A stretch of 64,000 nucleotides of DNA from Plasmodium malariae (Eukaryota > Apicomplexa > Aconoidasida > Haemosporida > Plasmodiidae), in NCBI RefSeq assembly GCF_900090045.1, contig NC_041783.1, positions 682,001 to 746,000 of the forward strand, in the 5' to 3' direction. The notes below the pieces were generated by a model. The model was not told the DNA's origin. It saw only the letters and a program-made list of their open reading frames with translations, and searched no databases. Positions 35,383-48,894 of the stretch are shown here, piece by piece; position 1 is the first letter of the stretch, and every line of letters starts with the position of its first letter. Made by a program: the position numbers and the translations under genes.

Positions 35383-36650
35383 TTTATATATTTGTACTGC
35401 TGTTCAAGATTTATTATACAGATTGATATTTAGCGCTGTGTATGCGTATATATATATATATATATGGATGTATGCCCGAATATTCGTTTATGTCTTTCTC
35501 CCAACTTTTATTCGTTTCCAAAACGGTATTAAAATTTTTTTTTATAAATAAAATATTGATCTCTTTCTTTTTTTGGTTAGAAACCTTATATATTAATGAA
35601 GTATCATTTTATTTTTTCCCTTTTAAAATTATATTTACATTTAAGAATAATCAGGGGATTCTGTTAAGACTGCATTGGGGATTAGTACTATATGCTTCCA
35701 CATATTTTTATTTTTTATTTTACATAAGCCTTTTTTTTTTTTTTTTCATTTTTCTTTTTGTAATTAAGCAGTTTTTTCATGTACCCATTACATAATATAT
35801 ATTAGTTCAAAGAGATGAAACTTCATTCAAGTGCTATACATTTTTTTTTGTTTTGTTTGAAATATAATTAAAAAATATTATATGACAATAAAAAAAAAAC
35901 AAACAAATGACTGATTGATTGGTGATTGGTTGACAAACGAATCATTAGGGAAAGGCCTAGGAGATATCCGACAAGGCAATGTAAACATGAGTAACACAGT
36001 TTATTATTAGCGGTGTTACACTATTATTATTATGAAAACAAAAAAACAGAAAAAAAAAATGGTAGCATTTCTAAAAGCTGCAGCTTACAAAATTCTACGG
36101 AATAAATTTTAAAAACTAAATTAAAATAGACAAAGAACAAAAAAAAAAAAAAAAAATTAACGAAAAAGAGACGAAATAACCAAATGAGTAATAAATGATT
36201 AAACTTTGTTAAAAACAAGATACACTTTACGAACGAGTGTGACAAGCGCAAATGTGAAATCATTATAATAGTTATAACCATCGTAACGTATGTCTAGCTG
36301 CTGTGTGTTTTGTAAACATTTATAAATTATACAGACCTCTTTATTCACAGAAACTAATATACTAATGGTAGACATTCATATATATGTGGTATTATGTTCA
36401 TGTATATATTTGGAAATTAAAAAAAAAATAATAATAACGCTTCATAACAAAATTTGGGGAACTATCCATACTCCCACCCCCATTTCCCCAATATACAATC
36501 GACATAATATTAAAATTCGTTATGATTTGTCCTTTTTCATTTTTACTTGAATATGTATGAATGAAACTAATGTTCACTTTCATAATACAAGAGAATTTGA
36601 CTTCCATTAGTTTCGTTGATCTCGTCAGGTTCAATTCCACATCATTTTTC
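35383..36650. other. Convergent intergenic region
   Basis: About 1.3 kb between the 3' ends of the DHHC (plus) and RON4 (minus) genes. It is AT-rich, with one small C-rich patch near 36.47-36.49 kb. No gene was recognised; open frames here are phenylalanine-rich artefacts. Confidence 0.7.
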
Positions 36651-39451
36651 TTACAAATCCTCAAAAATAACATTCTCAACTTCTTCCTCTCCAGCATCTC
36701 TAACATTGCTTTCACTGTCACTTATATTTTTTAGTTCTTGTTTAATGAAATCTTCATCGAATGCTCTCTTTTCTACCTCGTTTGCCAGCAATCCATGCGA
36801 CTCAGTCGACAGAAGAACTAGCAGCTTGGACAACGTTTCAGCTGCAAAGGGGGCAAGAAAAAAAAAAAGAAAAGTAAAGATATTAAAAGGGAAAAAAAAA
36901 AGAAAAAAAAAAAAAATGAGGGAACTCATGTTGGATGTCCTGCTCATGAACGCGTTCATACGCATATATAACATCGCACAGTGCACGTCTAAAAAAATGT
37001 GGCTCTTTCGTTATGAACAGAGATAGCTATATCGGGATGAAATACGTACAAAAATGTACACACAAATACACTAATACGAACGCATATACACACATACACA
37101 TGTGCACTATACGAGCACACTACATTGAACAGTACCAACTAAGGCATTGTGCGGATTGCACATTTCCTTGAGGGCAAGATGTTTCTCCTCTGATAGATAG
37201 CTTAACCGAACAAGGGGTTCTAGGACCTTCTTACCCTCCATATTTAGTATATTTAACTGTAAATTATGCAAATCCAAAATGGTATGTTTATGTTCATCGG
37301 AGCACCTGTGTAACATATCAGTCAAATGTAATAGGGTACATACAGATATAACCTTCAGAGGACTTATTTTTTTGCTTTTTTTTTCAGTATAAACAAAATA
37401 AGAATTTATTCTTTGAGCTATGGCTACATGGTAAGAACTTATATGTGCTTTAACCAAATTTCCTAAGGAGCCAATTATTGAAGAGCTCGGTTTTTTAACA
37501 TTTTCATGATTAAATGGTACTGATGCAATATTTCCACCAATTCTCATTATTTTTGTACAATAGGTAAATGCTTTGGATTTTTTAATTTTTTTCATTTCTT
37601 TGGCATAATTTTCGTTTTTATTATACATCTTGTCTAACACTAATAGTTCATCAATCAGTCCTAAAAATGCATGTTCATTGTCTATTTCGAATCCTAACAA
37701 ATTTTGATAATATTTCCAATGCTGTAATAAAATAGAAGCACCTGCACATAAAAAATTTATTTCAATATTTTTTTCAAAATCTACTACTGATCCATATTCC
37801 TCAGGGGATAACCACTTTGCAAACATCATAGCCATACGTTGAGCTAACTCTTTGGATGTTATACTTATAATAAAATCCTTTACAGCACATGATTCTGACT
37901 TCTTTTTCAATATAGGAGGTAACTTAGTATATGGAACACCTATTTTTTTGAACATTTGAATTTTTAATTCTTTTAACGATTGATCCAAAATGGACTTATT
38001 AATATTTAGAGACTCATAAAAACTAGGGTCTTCATAATAGGATAATTCTGTTAATATTTTAAAAAGTGTTGATAATATTTTATCATACATTTCAAGTGAA
38101 ATGGTATTCTTAATTGAACTAATTTCTCGTGAATTAATTTTTAATCTTTCTAATGCTTCTTCAAATATTTTTCCACAATTTTTACTTGTTTTTAACTTTA
38201 ACAATCCATCTATTCCTTCCTTTGCTGCATCCATAATCTCTAATATCATTCGTTCCCTCAACGAAATATGCAATTTTTTTCCCTTAAACGATTCAAATCC
38301 GATCAAATCCGCGTTCTGATGCAAACTACCATATATGACATTATTGCTGTTATCATCATATGCATCATCCGTTCCCCGTGTTTCACCCTCACCATGTTCG
38401 ACCTTTGGCTTGTTCGATACATTTGCATCATGCTCGTTGACCTCCTGGGTAGTATGTTTATGACCATGTACAGGTTCTAGAGCCATTTCTGTATTTCCCG
38501 GAACGCTGGAATTATTATTACTATGCGTATGTTCATTGTCGTTTCGCTCCATATGTTCGGAGGTGGTAGAACCACCTTGATCAGGTAGTGCTGCTCCAAT
38601 GTTAGCTACAGGAACAACTGCATTATTGTTGTTTTCTTTGTTATGTGCATCCTCTTCGTCTGGCTCCTCTACGATTGGCACAGTGGTATGGTTAGCTTCT
38701 GCACCTGTATTTTCATCTGTATTGTTGTTATTGTTGTTACTGTTATGTTCTTTGTATTGCGCAGCAGTATTGTGATCTCCCTGTATGTCCTCTTTCGCGT
38801 CTTCATTATGAGAAATAGTATGACCGTGTAAATTATTATTTAAACCATTCTGATTATAATGGTTTATATTTCCATTAGTATCATCTATGTGATTATTGTT
38901 TGTTATATCACTATGATCATTATTATGTTTACCATTTGAATTTTTGTCCTGACCATGGTCAGCTTCATTATGACCCCCTTCATTATTGCTGTCTGATTGC
39001 TTATGCACATTCTGCGCTTTTTCCTCTTTATGTCCGCTGATTTTGTTTTCATTAGTAGTGTCCATATCATCAGTGTGGTAACCCTTCTCATGAGCATATT
39101 CACTTGTGTTGTTATCCTCACTCAGCCTATGCTTTACCCCGTTTCCCTCTCCATTATTATTAGCGCTACCAGCTGTGCTACCATCGTGGGTACCATTACT
39201 AATATTTTGATTTATTGTGTTAGACTTCTCTGCATTATTTTCACCTTGTCCTGCAGGAACTTCTAACGTTTCGACTGTATTTTCCTGTAATGGTCTAGCA
39301 TTAATTATTTGATCATTTGATTGTAAGGTTTCTTGTGAATTGTTATCACCCCCCTTCCCTTTTGCTACCGCCTCAAGAAAGGAAAATTTTATCGACCCAT
39401 TTTTTGCTGCAAAGAAGAAGTATTTTTTTCATTATTAGAAATGGTGAAATG

Positions 39452-39496
<45 letters not shown>

Positions 39497-39700
39497 GTAC
39501 ACATATATGTGTTTATATTCACATATGTGTATATGCGCAATCACATGCATATGCGTAGGAGTATAACTCTTGTCAGTGCAGCAGCTCCAATGCATACATT
39601 TTTAAAGCAAAATTCAACTACCTTCAAATGGTTTAACTTTTTGAACAAATGTAGACAGAACAAGAAAAATGCTTATGAAGAAAACTGTAATACGAGACAT
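36651..39700 (-). CDS. RON4: Rhoptry neck protein 4
   Basis: Component of the AMA1-RON2-RON4-RON5 complex that forms the moving junction during host-cell invasion, secreted from rhoptry necks. Three exons, 39700-39622, 39406-37136 and 36841-36651, give 846 aa. Exon 1 encodes a signal peptide (MSRITVFFISIFLVLSTFV). Residues about 40-380 are low complexity, rich in Asn, His, Asp, Glu and Gly, as is usual for the variable N-terminal part of RON4. From about residue 382 the protein is ordered and helical, with paired Cys residues; this is the conserved C-terminal domain. Exon 3 encodes an acidic tail ending VENVIFEDL. Identification rests on signal peptide, architecture and gene order (P. falciparum PF3D7_1116000, from memory). 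Just after the stop the same frame is again coding-like for about 20 codons. Confidence 0.88.
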
Positions 39701-39956
39701 TATTACTTAATTATATATTTTAAAATAGAAACATTTTTTTTTTTTTTTTTTTTTTTCATAAACACTCATTTTGTATATATGTATATATATATATATATAT
39801 ATAGTAGTATAACTCCAAAATAGTATATATTTATTTTTATGCTTTTTATTGTAGCAAAATCGATGGTACGTATGTATGTGTATATGTGTATATGTGTATA
39901 TGTGTATATGTGTGTATGTGTATATGTGTGTATGTGTATATGTGTATATGTGTATA

Positions 39957-40032
<76 letters not shown>

Positions 40033-40231
40033 TACATATATACATATATACACATACATACATAAATATATTAAAAACGGAGGTAACACAAACGCGTACC
40101 CTTGAAATGTTATTGAAGGTTTCTCATATTAATTTTTTTTGAAATTTTTTAAAAGTTTACCATACCTGTGCGAGTGCATCAAAGTGCATACAAACGAATT
40201 GTACGCGTATAAAAGTATATATATGTTTACA

Positions 40232-40262
<31 letters not shown>

Positions 40263-41466
40263 GTACATACATATGTATTAAGCTAGTACGTATGTATGTA
40301 ATACGTATGGACATAAACGTAGGTATATATTATCAAACTAACGGAAAAAGTACGTAGTTTTATAGGCTTCCCCTAGAAGTAATAAACTGCACAAAAATAA
40401 AAAAATTTTAAAATAACAGATATAAGAAATGGGATAGATGAACATATGGGTAAACTGTAATGTATCAAAACAATCATATAAATAATACAAATAGATCAAA
40501 AATGGTAAAAGTCTAAAATGCAAAATGGGAAAGAAGGAAATTCACTAATTTAAAAAAAATACACGTTTAGCAATACCGTATAAACATATTTTAAAACAGT
40601 AGCATTATTGCCTATTTACATAAATATACTTAAATAGAAATATGTACATCATACATACATACGTACTATATATATGTATATACATCCATTCATACATATA
40701 CACACATACATATACTTGCAATACACGTACGTTTACGCACAAATTTCTCAGTATATAAATATAATAAGTGAAGGGGAACGTATTTAAAAATGATAATATA
40801 AATTAAAAAAAGATATTTTCAAATACGTTCATTATATATAAATTATATATATACGTAACATATACGATGTGACATTAAAAAAATTGAAAACAAGAAGGGA
40901 AAAAAAATATAAAAAAAAATGAAATAATATCATGTCATATAATAACATATAATAACACATAATAACACATAATAACACATAATAACATATAATAACACAT
41001 AATAACATATAATTTATCATACTATTTTATCATATTATATTAACATATTATATTGATAGCACAGCGCTAAAGTGTCATAAATTGAAGTAACAAAAATACG
41101 TAAAAGAAATCAAACTGGGAAATAAAAAATTAAAAAAAAATACATATATAGCACGCATGTTATACATATACGTTCATATGCACTACTCTAAATACATATA
41201 TGTATGTATATACATATATATTTCCATGCTAACATGAATAACAAAACTGTGAAGAAACAAAAAAAAAAAAAAATATAATAAAATAAATAAATAAATAAAT
41301 AAAACAAATTAAAATACATTATATAATATATAATAATATAATATACTGTAATGTGCCGTAATATACCATAATAAAATGTAGCAAAACGTAGTACAGTATA
41401 ATACGATGTGATAACGGCAAACAGAGGAAACTTGAATAACGTCAGTGCCCTTTTTAAAAAAATAAT
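39701..41466. other. Intergenic with long TA/GT microsatellites
   Basis: About 1.8 kb upstream of RON4 and downstream of the esterase, both minus strand. A compound (GTATAT)n/(TA)n tract spans about 39.86-40.06 kb and another TA tract lies near 40.24 kb. A short AATAACACAT array lies at 40.94-41.01 kb. No gene seen; all open frames here are repeat translations. Confidence 0.8.
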
Positions 41467-44400
41467 TTAAAGTATCAAATGCTCGAGGAAATGCTTCACT
41501 GAAGCTGATTCTTCTGAACACAGTCGAGGATGTGCGATAATTTGGACATGTGCATTTGAATATAATGGAAGTGAAATACAGTACCTTTGAATTGGCAATT
41601 GGTTTAAACAATAAAATAATACTTCATAATAGAGAAGTTCCGGATTTTTAAAAAACTTTTCTATCAGCTGCTCATTCGATATGGTATATATATGAAATAA
41701 TATTTCTTTATATTTTTTCTTATCCGCTTTTGTTATACCTTTTAGTAGATTATTTCTTTTCATTTTTTTTTTCATCGGGATATCATTACAATATACGTTC
41801 CTCCTATTATGTATAAACTTCCCATTTGCTGCATTACTATTTGCCTCATGATTGTTACAGTGTTCCTTACTTGTTGACACGTCTTCGTTTAACATTTCTC
41901 GATTGCTTCCATCACTCTCATAGTTGTCATCTGATGATGTACAGAAAAATTCACTAATATAATCATACTCTTCACTTTTTGCATGACACAACTGAAATGT
42001 GTAATTTTCATCTTTGCATTTTTCAATCTTTCGCTTTTCGTCCTTCCTCTTTTCGTCTCCCCTCTTCTCATATTTGTTGTTTTCATTTGAATAAATATCC
42101 ATCCTCTTTTCATTTTCACTGCTAACTTCATTTTTCGCTTTACTTCCTCCTAGTAAACTTTTCCCCATATTTTCTTGATCCCTTTTGTCACTAGTGCTGT
42201 TCGTGGTACTCACCGCTGTTGCCGCCGCAGTCGTGCCATTATGATTGGATATGTTTTTCCCGTTTTTATTATTTTTCGAAGAATACAAAAAACTATAATT
42301 TCTTATAGCGTTAATAGTATTTTGGAGCGAAAATAATTTGCTGGGTTCAATTTTTTTTTTTTTTTTTTTTTCAAATTGTTGTCTAACGTTTTTATATCAT
42401 TTATTATCTTCGTCTTTAGGCATTCAAAGAATAACTTTTCAAAATATTTGTAGTCACACATTTTTTTCTTCTTGTTTTCCTGCTTAATCGAGTCAGCTCC
42501 TTTACTCACTACTTCACTAGTGTTATCACAGCCATTGCCTCTACCACTTCCAATACTATTGCTGCTCACTTTATCCCGTCTGTTCACAGTATCCTCTTTT
42601 ACATTTGTAGAGCCATTAGCATTATCACCCTTCGCACATGCACCACTCTGCAAATTTTCATCGCTCCCCCTGCCATAATACGTTCTTTCAAAATTCTTGA
42701 CTTTTTCATTATTGTACAAATTCACATTCTCCGGTACTTTAGAGCTTCTTACTATTTTATAATTATCTGGTATGTTAAGATACTTTTCATAATAATATAT
42801 TTTGTTTTCCTTATCCTTGCAGGATACATTTTTATTGGTGCATATAGAGGTATTATTATTATCGCTTTTTTTTTTTTTTTGAAAATATCTCTTCAAAGTT
42901 CCGTGCTTTGAACAGTGTCCACTTGTTTCCCCCACCACTGAAACCATTACCACTAGCACTTCCTCCACTATCGTTACCACTATTATTCCTTCCGCAATTT
43001 ATCCTGCTATTATCCATGCCGCTATTCCCAAAAGCGCTAATTCCCCTACTATCCCTCTTATCACTGTTATCCATTTGGGAGTTTTCTGAAAACCTATAGT
43101 GGTCACAAATGTTGTTGCTACCACTGATGGGCACTTTTTCACCTACTCCTTCCACTTCCTTCTTTTCCTCCTCCTTCTTCTTCTCCTTCTTCTTCACCTC
43201 CTCCTGTTCTTCCTTTGGGTTATCATTTTGACTAAAATTAACTACAGATACATCAGACTTCAAATCGCTCGAATGCAATTTATCATCGTGTGCATCTACT
43301 AAACTGATCTTACTATTACCACTATACGAAACATTTAAAAAGATTTTGTCATTACAGTTTTTCTTATCATACAATAAATGGTCAGTTGTGGCGGCATTTT
43401 TGCAAAGTGGGTCTCTATTTTTTGACAAATTAATACTACTGTTGTTACAACTATTATTATTGTTATTATTACTACTGTTGTTACAATTATTATTATTACT
43501 ATTGCTATTACTACTAATATTACTATTGTTGTTATTACTACTAATATGACTAATATTACTACCATTGTTACTATTATTATTACTATTAATACTGTTATCA
43601 TTAGTGTTGTCGTTACTACTGGCACTACTGCCTACAATGGATACACTTTTCTTTTTTTTATTCTGAACGTCCATTCTTCTCGTATCAGAGTTACTATAAT
43701 AATTCATAAAGATATTGAACTTTTTTTTCTGTGAACATGATAATAATTTACTTGATGATATAATAGTTTGTAACATTTGATCTAAAAACTTGCTTTGTTC
43801 CTTTCTCCTATTTAACACATAATTTGGATTTTTTAAATCTTGATAAAAATAAAAAAAAAGTAGCTTTTTCTTTCTCATATATAAATGAACAACAGAAAAA
43901 ATGTTAATAGGAATTTCAGGCACATTTCTTCCTTGCTCTATTATAAATAAAATAAGTTCTTCACTAAATAAAGTATAAGGTAAAATTAGAGATGTCCTTA
44001 TACCAACTAGCCAATCTGATTGTGTATTACCATAAAAGATAATATTTTCAAATTTTTTTAAAATATTTATACTTTCAATATTAGCTATTTTTAATAAAAG
44101 TGTAGTCTGATTATTTAAATCATCAATAGTATGTGCACATAAATACACAGAGAGTGCATTCATAATTGCCATATTTTCATGAACACCTATATGTGGACAG
44201 GCAAAAGTTATAAAATTTATTAACTTTTTTTTTTTGAATACTTTTTTTCTATATAAATTTATTAAAACAGATCTATTTAATATTCCTCCTAAAGAATGTC
44301 CAATCATAGATATGTTTATTTTATCATTTATTATTTTAAATAAGCATTTTAATTCAGTACATATCCTTTCTGTTCCGACATCTACACCTTCAAATGTGTG

Positions 44401-46734
44401 GCTCTGATTACTATATGTTATATAAATAAATAAATGTGGATATTTTGTTAATAATGGATTTATAATATTTTGAAAATCTAGCACACTTGCAGTTAATCCA
44501 TGTTGAAATATAAAATAGTGCGGGTTTTTTAAAGTCATATTATATTTCTTTTTACATTCGAGACAGTGACATGATATAGAATTAAAGAAACAGTAACAAC
44601 GTGAACATTGCCTTATTGTACCAAATGCTTTTATAATATCATATAAACATAATGGGAATGGTTTTTTTTGTGTTTCATCTATGTAATAAAATTTCTTTAT
44701 ATAATTCAAATTGTTTTTATATTTATTATATACCCTTTCATTGTAAGTACTTGAATTATTCTTTTGCTCATCAAGAACCTTTTCACTGCTTACATTTGTA
44801 TTACATATATTATCATTTAACGTACTACCTATTTCTACACAACTATTTTGACAATCGTTCACTTCATTATATTTTTTGCTATTCCTCATGGAGTTCCACT
44901 TCTCGCTCCACTGTATATTAAGTGAATAACTCCTTCTTACGTGGTGGTAGCTCGCTGCATACTTACAACGACTATTTTTGTTGTAACAACTTCTATTGTT
45001 ACAGCGAATGCTATTGTTACGGTGATTGCTACTGTTACAGTAATTACTATTATTATAAGAATTACTAATGTCATAGTAACTGCTATCATTATGGTAGTTT
45101 CCACCGATAAGCATATTATAATTATTACCATCGTTATAATAGTCATAATAGTTATTAATAATCATCTTATTATTGTTCCCACTATTATTCGTTTGCCCAC
45201 GGTCATTTTTATTGCTACAACTATTATTGTTGCCATTATTTTTGCTATTGTTACTGCTCGAAAAATTTTTATTTTCCCCATTGAAAAGATCATTCCCCTT
45301 TTTGCTGGTATTTTCATTTCTCCCTCTCTTTCCCTTTTCGCTATACTGTATATTACACCGCATATTATATGGCATATTATATGGCATATTATATGGCTTA
45401 TTATACTGCATGTTATTATAATCATAACACTGTAACTTTCCATAGGCGATATTATTATTATTATTGCACCTACTAATCTTCATCATTTTTGCTCCTTTCC
45501 CTCCTTTCTCCTCCTCTTCGTTTTTTAACAGGTTATGTAAAGGTAAAGCAGGTTCACTCAATCTTTTAAATCTGTATTCACTACATTTGCGTTTATTCCT
45601 TATATTTGAATTGCTATTGGATAGAAATGTTTCATTATTACTCCCACTAATGTTGTTACCACTCCCGTTAATATTTCTAGCACTCGCACCGATGTTGTTA
45701 CCACTCACATCGATTCTGTTGCCATTTTGATGTTTCGAAACGTCCTTTGCATTAATCCCTTCCGAACAGAGGTCTTCTTTTTTTTTACCTCTTTCGTCAT
45801 CCAACGAAATGGTTTCAAAAGAATTGTTATTATTACTCATGTCATCTGATGATGCTACATTTTTGTAATAAAATAAATCACTACTATCACAATTTCCCAA
45901 ATTATTACTATCATAGAATGTTTTTCTTTTACTCTCATTATTTTTTTGACTATTATTTTCATATTCATTATCGCTATTAAACAACTCTTTTCTTATATTT
46001 AGATAATTACTATAATGTATATTTATACTTCTCTTTTCATTAATTAATGTATGATCACTTTTTACACTTGCACTACTACTAGAATTACTAGAATAAGAGA
46101 CATCTCTTAATTTATGATATTTTTTGTTATATTTATATTTTTTACAAAATTTTTTAAACAAGTATTTTTCTTCTTTAATTGTATTTTTTATTTTAATATC
46201 ATGTAAATTATTGTAGTCCAGCTGTGCTAGCATAAACCTTACAAACTCGTATGGAGCACTCATCGTTGAACTGGTATCAAAATACGTATTTTCATCATAT
46301 ATCAAATCATATACATGCTCATGTATCTTTTCTTTATAAATTTCCTTTTCTAAAATTTCGTCTAACAAATTCAATGAACAGAACCAGCAGAAATTTCTTA
46401 TCCATTTTTTTTTCTCACAATTTGTATTATCATTTTTTTTCCTATTATCTACTTCTTGTATTTGTTCATCCGTCTCCTTATTCTTACATTCTTTCTGTTT
46501 TGTTTTTGCAGCATTAATATTCTTTATGTTTTTTTTTTTAAATAATAAACTATCAACATTGTTCTCATTATTTGAACTGCTAAATAAATTTAAAAGAATA
46601 TTTTTATTGTTGTTAAAAAAATTAGCACTTCTTTTTGCTTCCTTTGCATCATCAATTGTTTCAAGCATCTCAAATGGGTTCCTATTTGCGGAGAATATAG
46701 ATTCACTTCTATAAGATGAATTTTTTTCTTTCAT
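41467..46734 (-). CDS. Putative serine esterase/lipase (DUF676-type), frame interrupted twice
   Basis: Very large alpha/beta-hydrolase of the DUF676/FAM135 type, about 1,755 codons. Frames are 46734-42859, then a different frame to about 42303, then a third to the TAA at 41467. The joins coincide with poly-A runs of 15 (42866-42880) and 21 (42351-42371) bases. Residues 1 to about 690 are Asn/Ser-rich with few ordered blocks. A Cys cluster (CSRCYCFF, CHCLECKKK) precedes the hydrolase core. The core has the oxyanion HG (FQHGLTAS, about residue 743) and the nucleophile elbow GHSLGG with S814. A long Asn-rich insertion with the two interruptions follows. The extreme C-terminus returns to conserved sequence (LNQLPIQR, NAHVQIIAHP, SVKHFLEHLIL), supplying the likely catalytic His. 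Retention of this conserved end argues that the gene is intact and the breaks are homopolymer-length errors. It matches P. falciparum PF3D7_1116100 by position (from memory). Confidence 0.8.
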
Positions 46735-46869
46735 TTCATCTTGTCATTTCTATTATCATTTATAGTTACGTATATTACATCTCCTAATTTTTATATTAAC
46801 CCTTTATTAATAAATTTATCTTTCTATGCATAAAACAAATTTTAACAATTCATAGAACGATAAAAAAAA

Positions 46870-47037
46870 AAAAAAGAAAAAATACAAAAAACGAAAAAAC
46901 GAAAAAACGAAAAAATGAAAAAATGAAAAAATGAAAAAATGAAAATACGAAAAAATGAAAATACGAAAAAATGAAAAAATGAAAAAACGAAAATACGAAA
47001 AAATGAAAAAAAATGAAAAAACGAAAAAATGAAAATA
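46870..47037. repeat. 8-9 bp array (GAAAAAAT / GAAAAAAC)
   Basis: Imperfect tandem units GAAAAAAT, GAAAAAAC and GAAAATAC, upstream of the esterase start. The minus frame gives FFxFF artefacts. Confidence 0.9.
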
Positions 47038-47314
47038 AAATTAAGTAAAATCATATAAAGTCAAATCCTATGTTAAAGATATATATATATATATATATAT
47101 ACGCATGCATAGTGTAAATACGTTTACACAAATTCAAATTATAAGATGTACAGTAAGTTTCATTTTATCTTATTTTTTAAAAATGTCTTCTGTTTCATAC
47201 TTTTGATATATAAAATTGATATATATAAAAATTAAAAATTGCATATACATATAAACTCCTATATGCATATGTAGCTAAATTAAAAAAATATATATAACAA
47301 TGCATTGTTTTATT

Positions 47315-47450
47315 GTTTTGCTGTTTTTATGTTTTATTTCCTGTTTTACTGTTTTGCTGTTTTATTCCTGTTTTACTGTTTTGCTGTTTTATTCCTGTTT
47401 TACTGTTTTGCTGTTTTATTCCTGTTTTACTGTTTTACTGTTTTATTCTA
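47315..47450. repeat. 27-bp tandem array
   Basis: About four to five copies of a unit built from CTGTTTTACTGTTTTGCTG plus TTTTATTC. The period is a multiple of three, so several frames stay open (YCFAVLFLF repeats) without being genes. Confidence 0.9.
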
Positions 47451-48191
47451 TAATTTTTTTTCACCCCGTGCTTGCTTTGCTTATTATTAACTAAAGTTTA
47501 TACGTTTGCATAAAAAAAACGTTTATATGACAAAAACTCTATTGGTATATTTTTCTACAATTATGTTAAAAAAAAAAACAGATGTACACGCGTATAAGTG
47601 GTATGTATATATATATATATATTACATACATATAAAAGTATAGTCATATAAACAATAAATTTATACAAAAAGTGTATTAAAAAAAATTCAAAATACATTA
47701 ATTCGTTTGTATTAACATATATAATCAATATTTTAAAATTTCATATATATCTAAATATACACAGTATATATATATATTTTATATATTATACATATATAAC
47801 AAATAAAATTATCAACAAATAAAAATTTTAGAAGCTTTAAAACATATATATATTTATGTTTACTAAATATGTACATATAAATGCATAATATACATTATTT
47901 TCTTCATTTTTATAATATCCTTTGTTTCTTCAATTATTATTAGTTACAACAATTTTGTAATTTCACAAAGAAAAAAAAAATATAAACGCTCCAGACTGTT
48001 TAAAAAAATTGACATTAAAAATGTAAAAAAAAAAAAAAAAAAAATGATTTGTTCATAAATATACATAATATTATATATTGCAATAGGGAAATATTACAAA
48101 ACTGTACACACTATAAATGTAATAATAAATATATAACAGTATATTTTATTCCTTTAAAATTCTATATTTCCTTTAGTTAAATTTATAGGTA

Positions 48192-48228
<37 letters not shown>

Positions 48229-48894
48229 ACAAATAATTCTTGTGTATGTAAAATTGTTGATAGGCTAGTAAAAATGAAACATCCGCATATGTAATAATAC
48301 TATCTATATAATAAATGTATTAACTTGCTTAAAAAAAAAATTTTTTTAAATTTAAAATCTTTTTATTAACAGTTAATAATTTTTATATAGATTTTAGCTA
48401 GAAAGGGAAAAAAATTTAATCTTTTAAAGTGTATAATTAAAAAAAAAAAGAATAAAAGGTTATATAGTTAAACTAAAATGATTACTAGGTGTGTTCATAT
48501 AGTTTAAAAAATAGTTTAAATACAAAAAATAAAATATATGTAGTACTGATTAAAATTTAAAAAATATATTTATACATATACATATATATGTATTATATGA
48601 ATATATATTTATTAATGCTATAAAATTGTAATGTAAAATGAAAAATAAAGTGAAACATCAAGTAAAATGTAGAGATTGTGATATTATTACTTTACCTAAA
48701 AACCTTTTTTATTTACATATAATATAATACCCATAAAGGTAAAAAATATTGAAACCCACAAATTCAAGTTGTGTAATTAGTACATTATATATAAATGCAA
48801 AAACAGTAGGAAAACGGTTCACTATAGCTCTCAGAATTTAAAAAAAAAAAAAATATTTATACATAAAAATTCTCTACAACATTATATTTTTATA

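Larger units (their letters stand above)
46735..48894. other. Intergenic with A-rich and T-rich arrays
   Basis: About 2.2 kb upstream of the esterase and downstream of PDX2, both minus strand. It holds two tandem arrays (given separately) and several TA tracts. From 47.5 to 48.9 kb it is extremely AT-rich. No gene seen. Confidence 0.75.

Noticed and set aside
39317..40357. Numerous Tyr/Ile/Val/Cys/Met repeat ORFs upstream of RON4
   Set aside because: They derive from TA and GTATAT microsatellites and are open in many frames on both strands.
41493..41583. Possible intron (GTACTG donor, GTTCAG acceptor) near the esterase 3' end
   Set aside because: The unspliced reading gives the conserved DUF676-like C-terminus (NAHVQII, SVKHFLEHLIL), whereas the spliced reading runs into low-complexity sequence.
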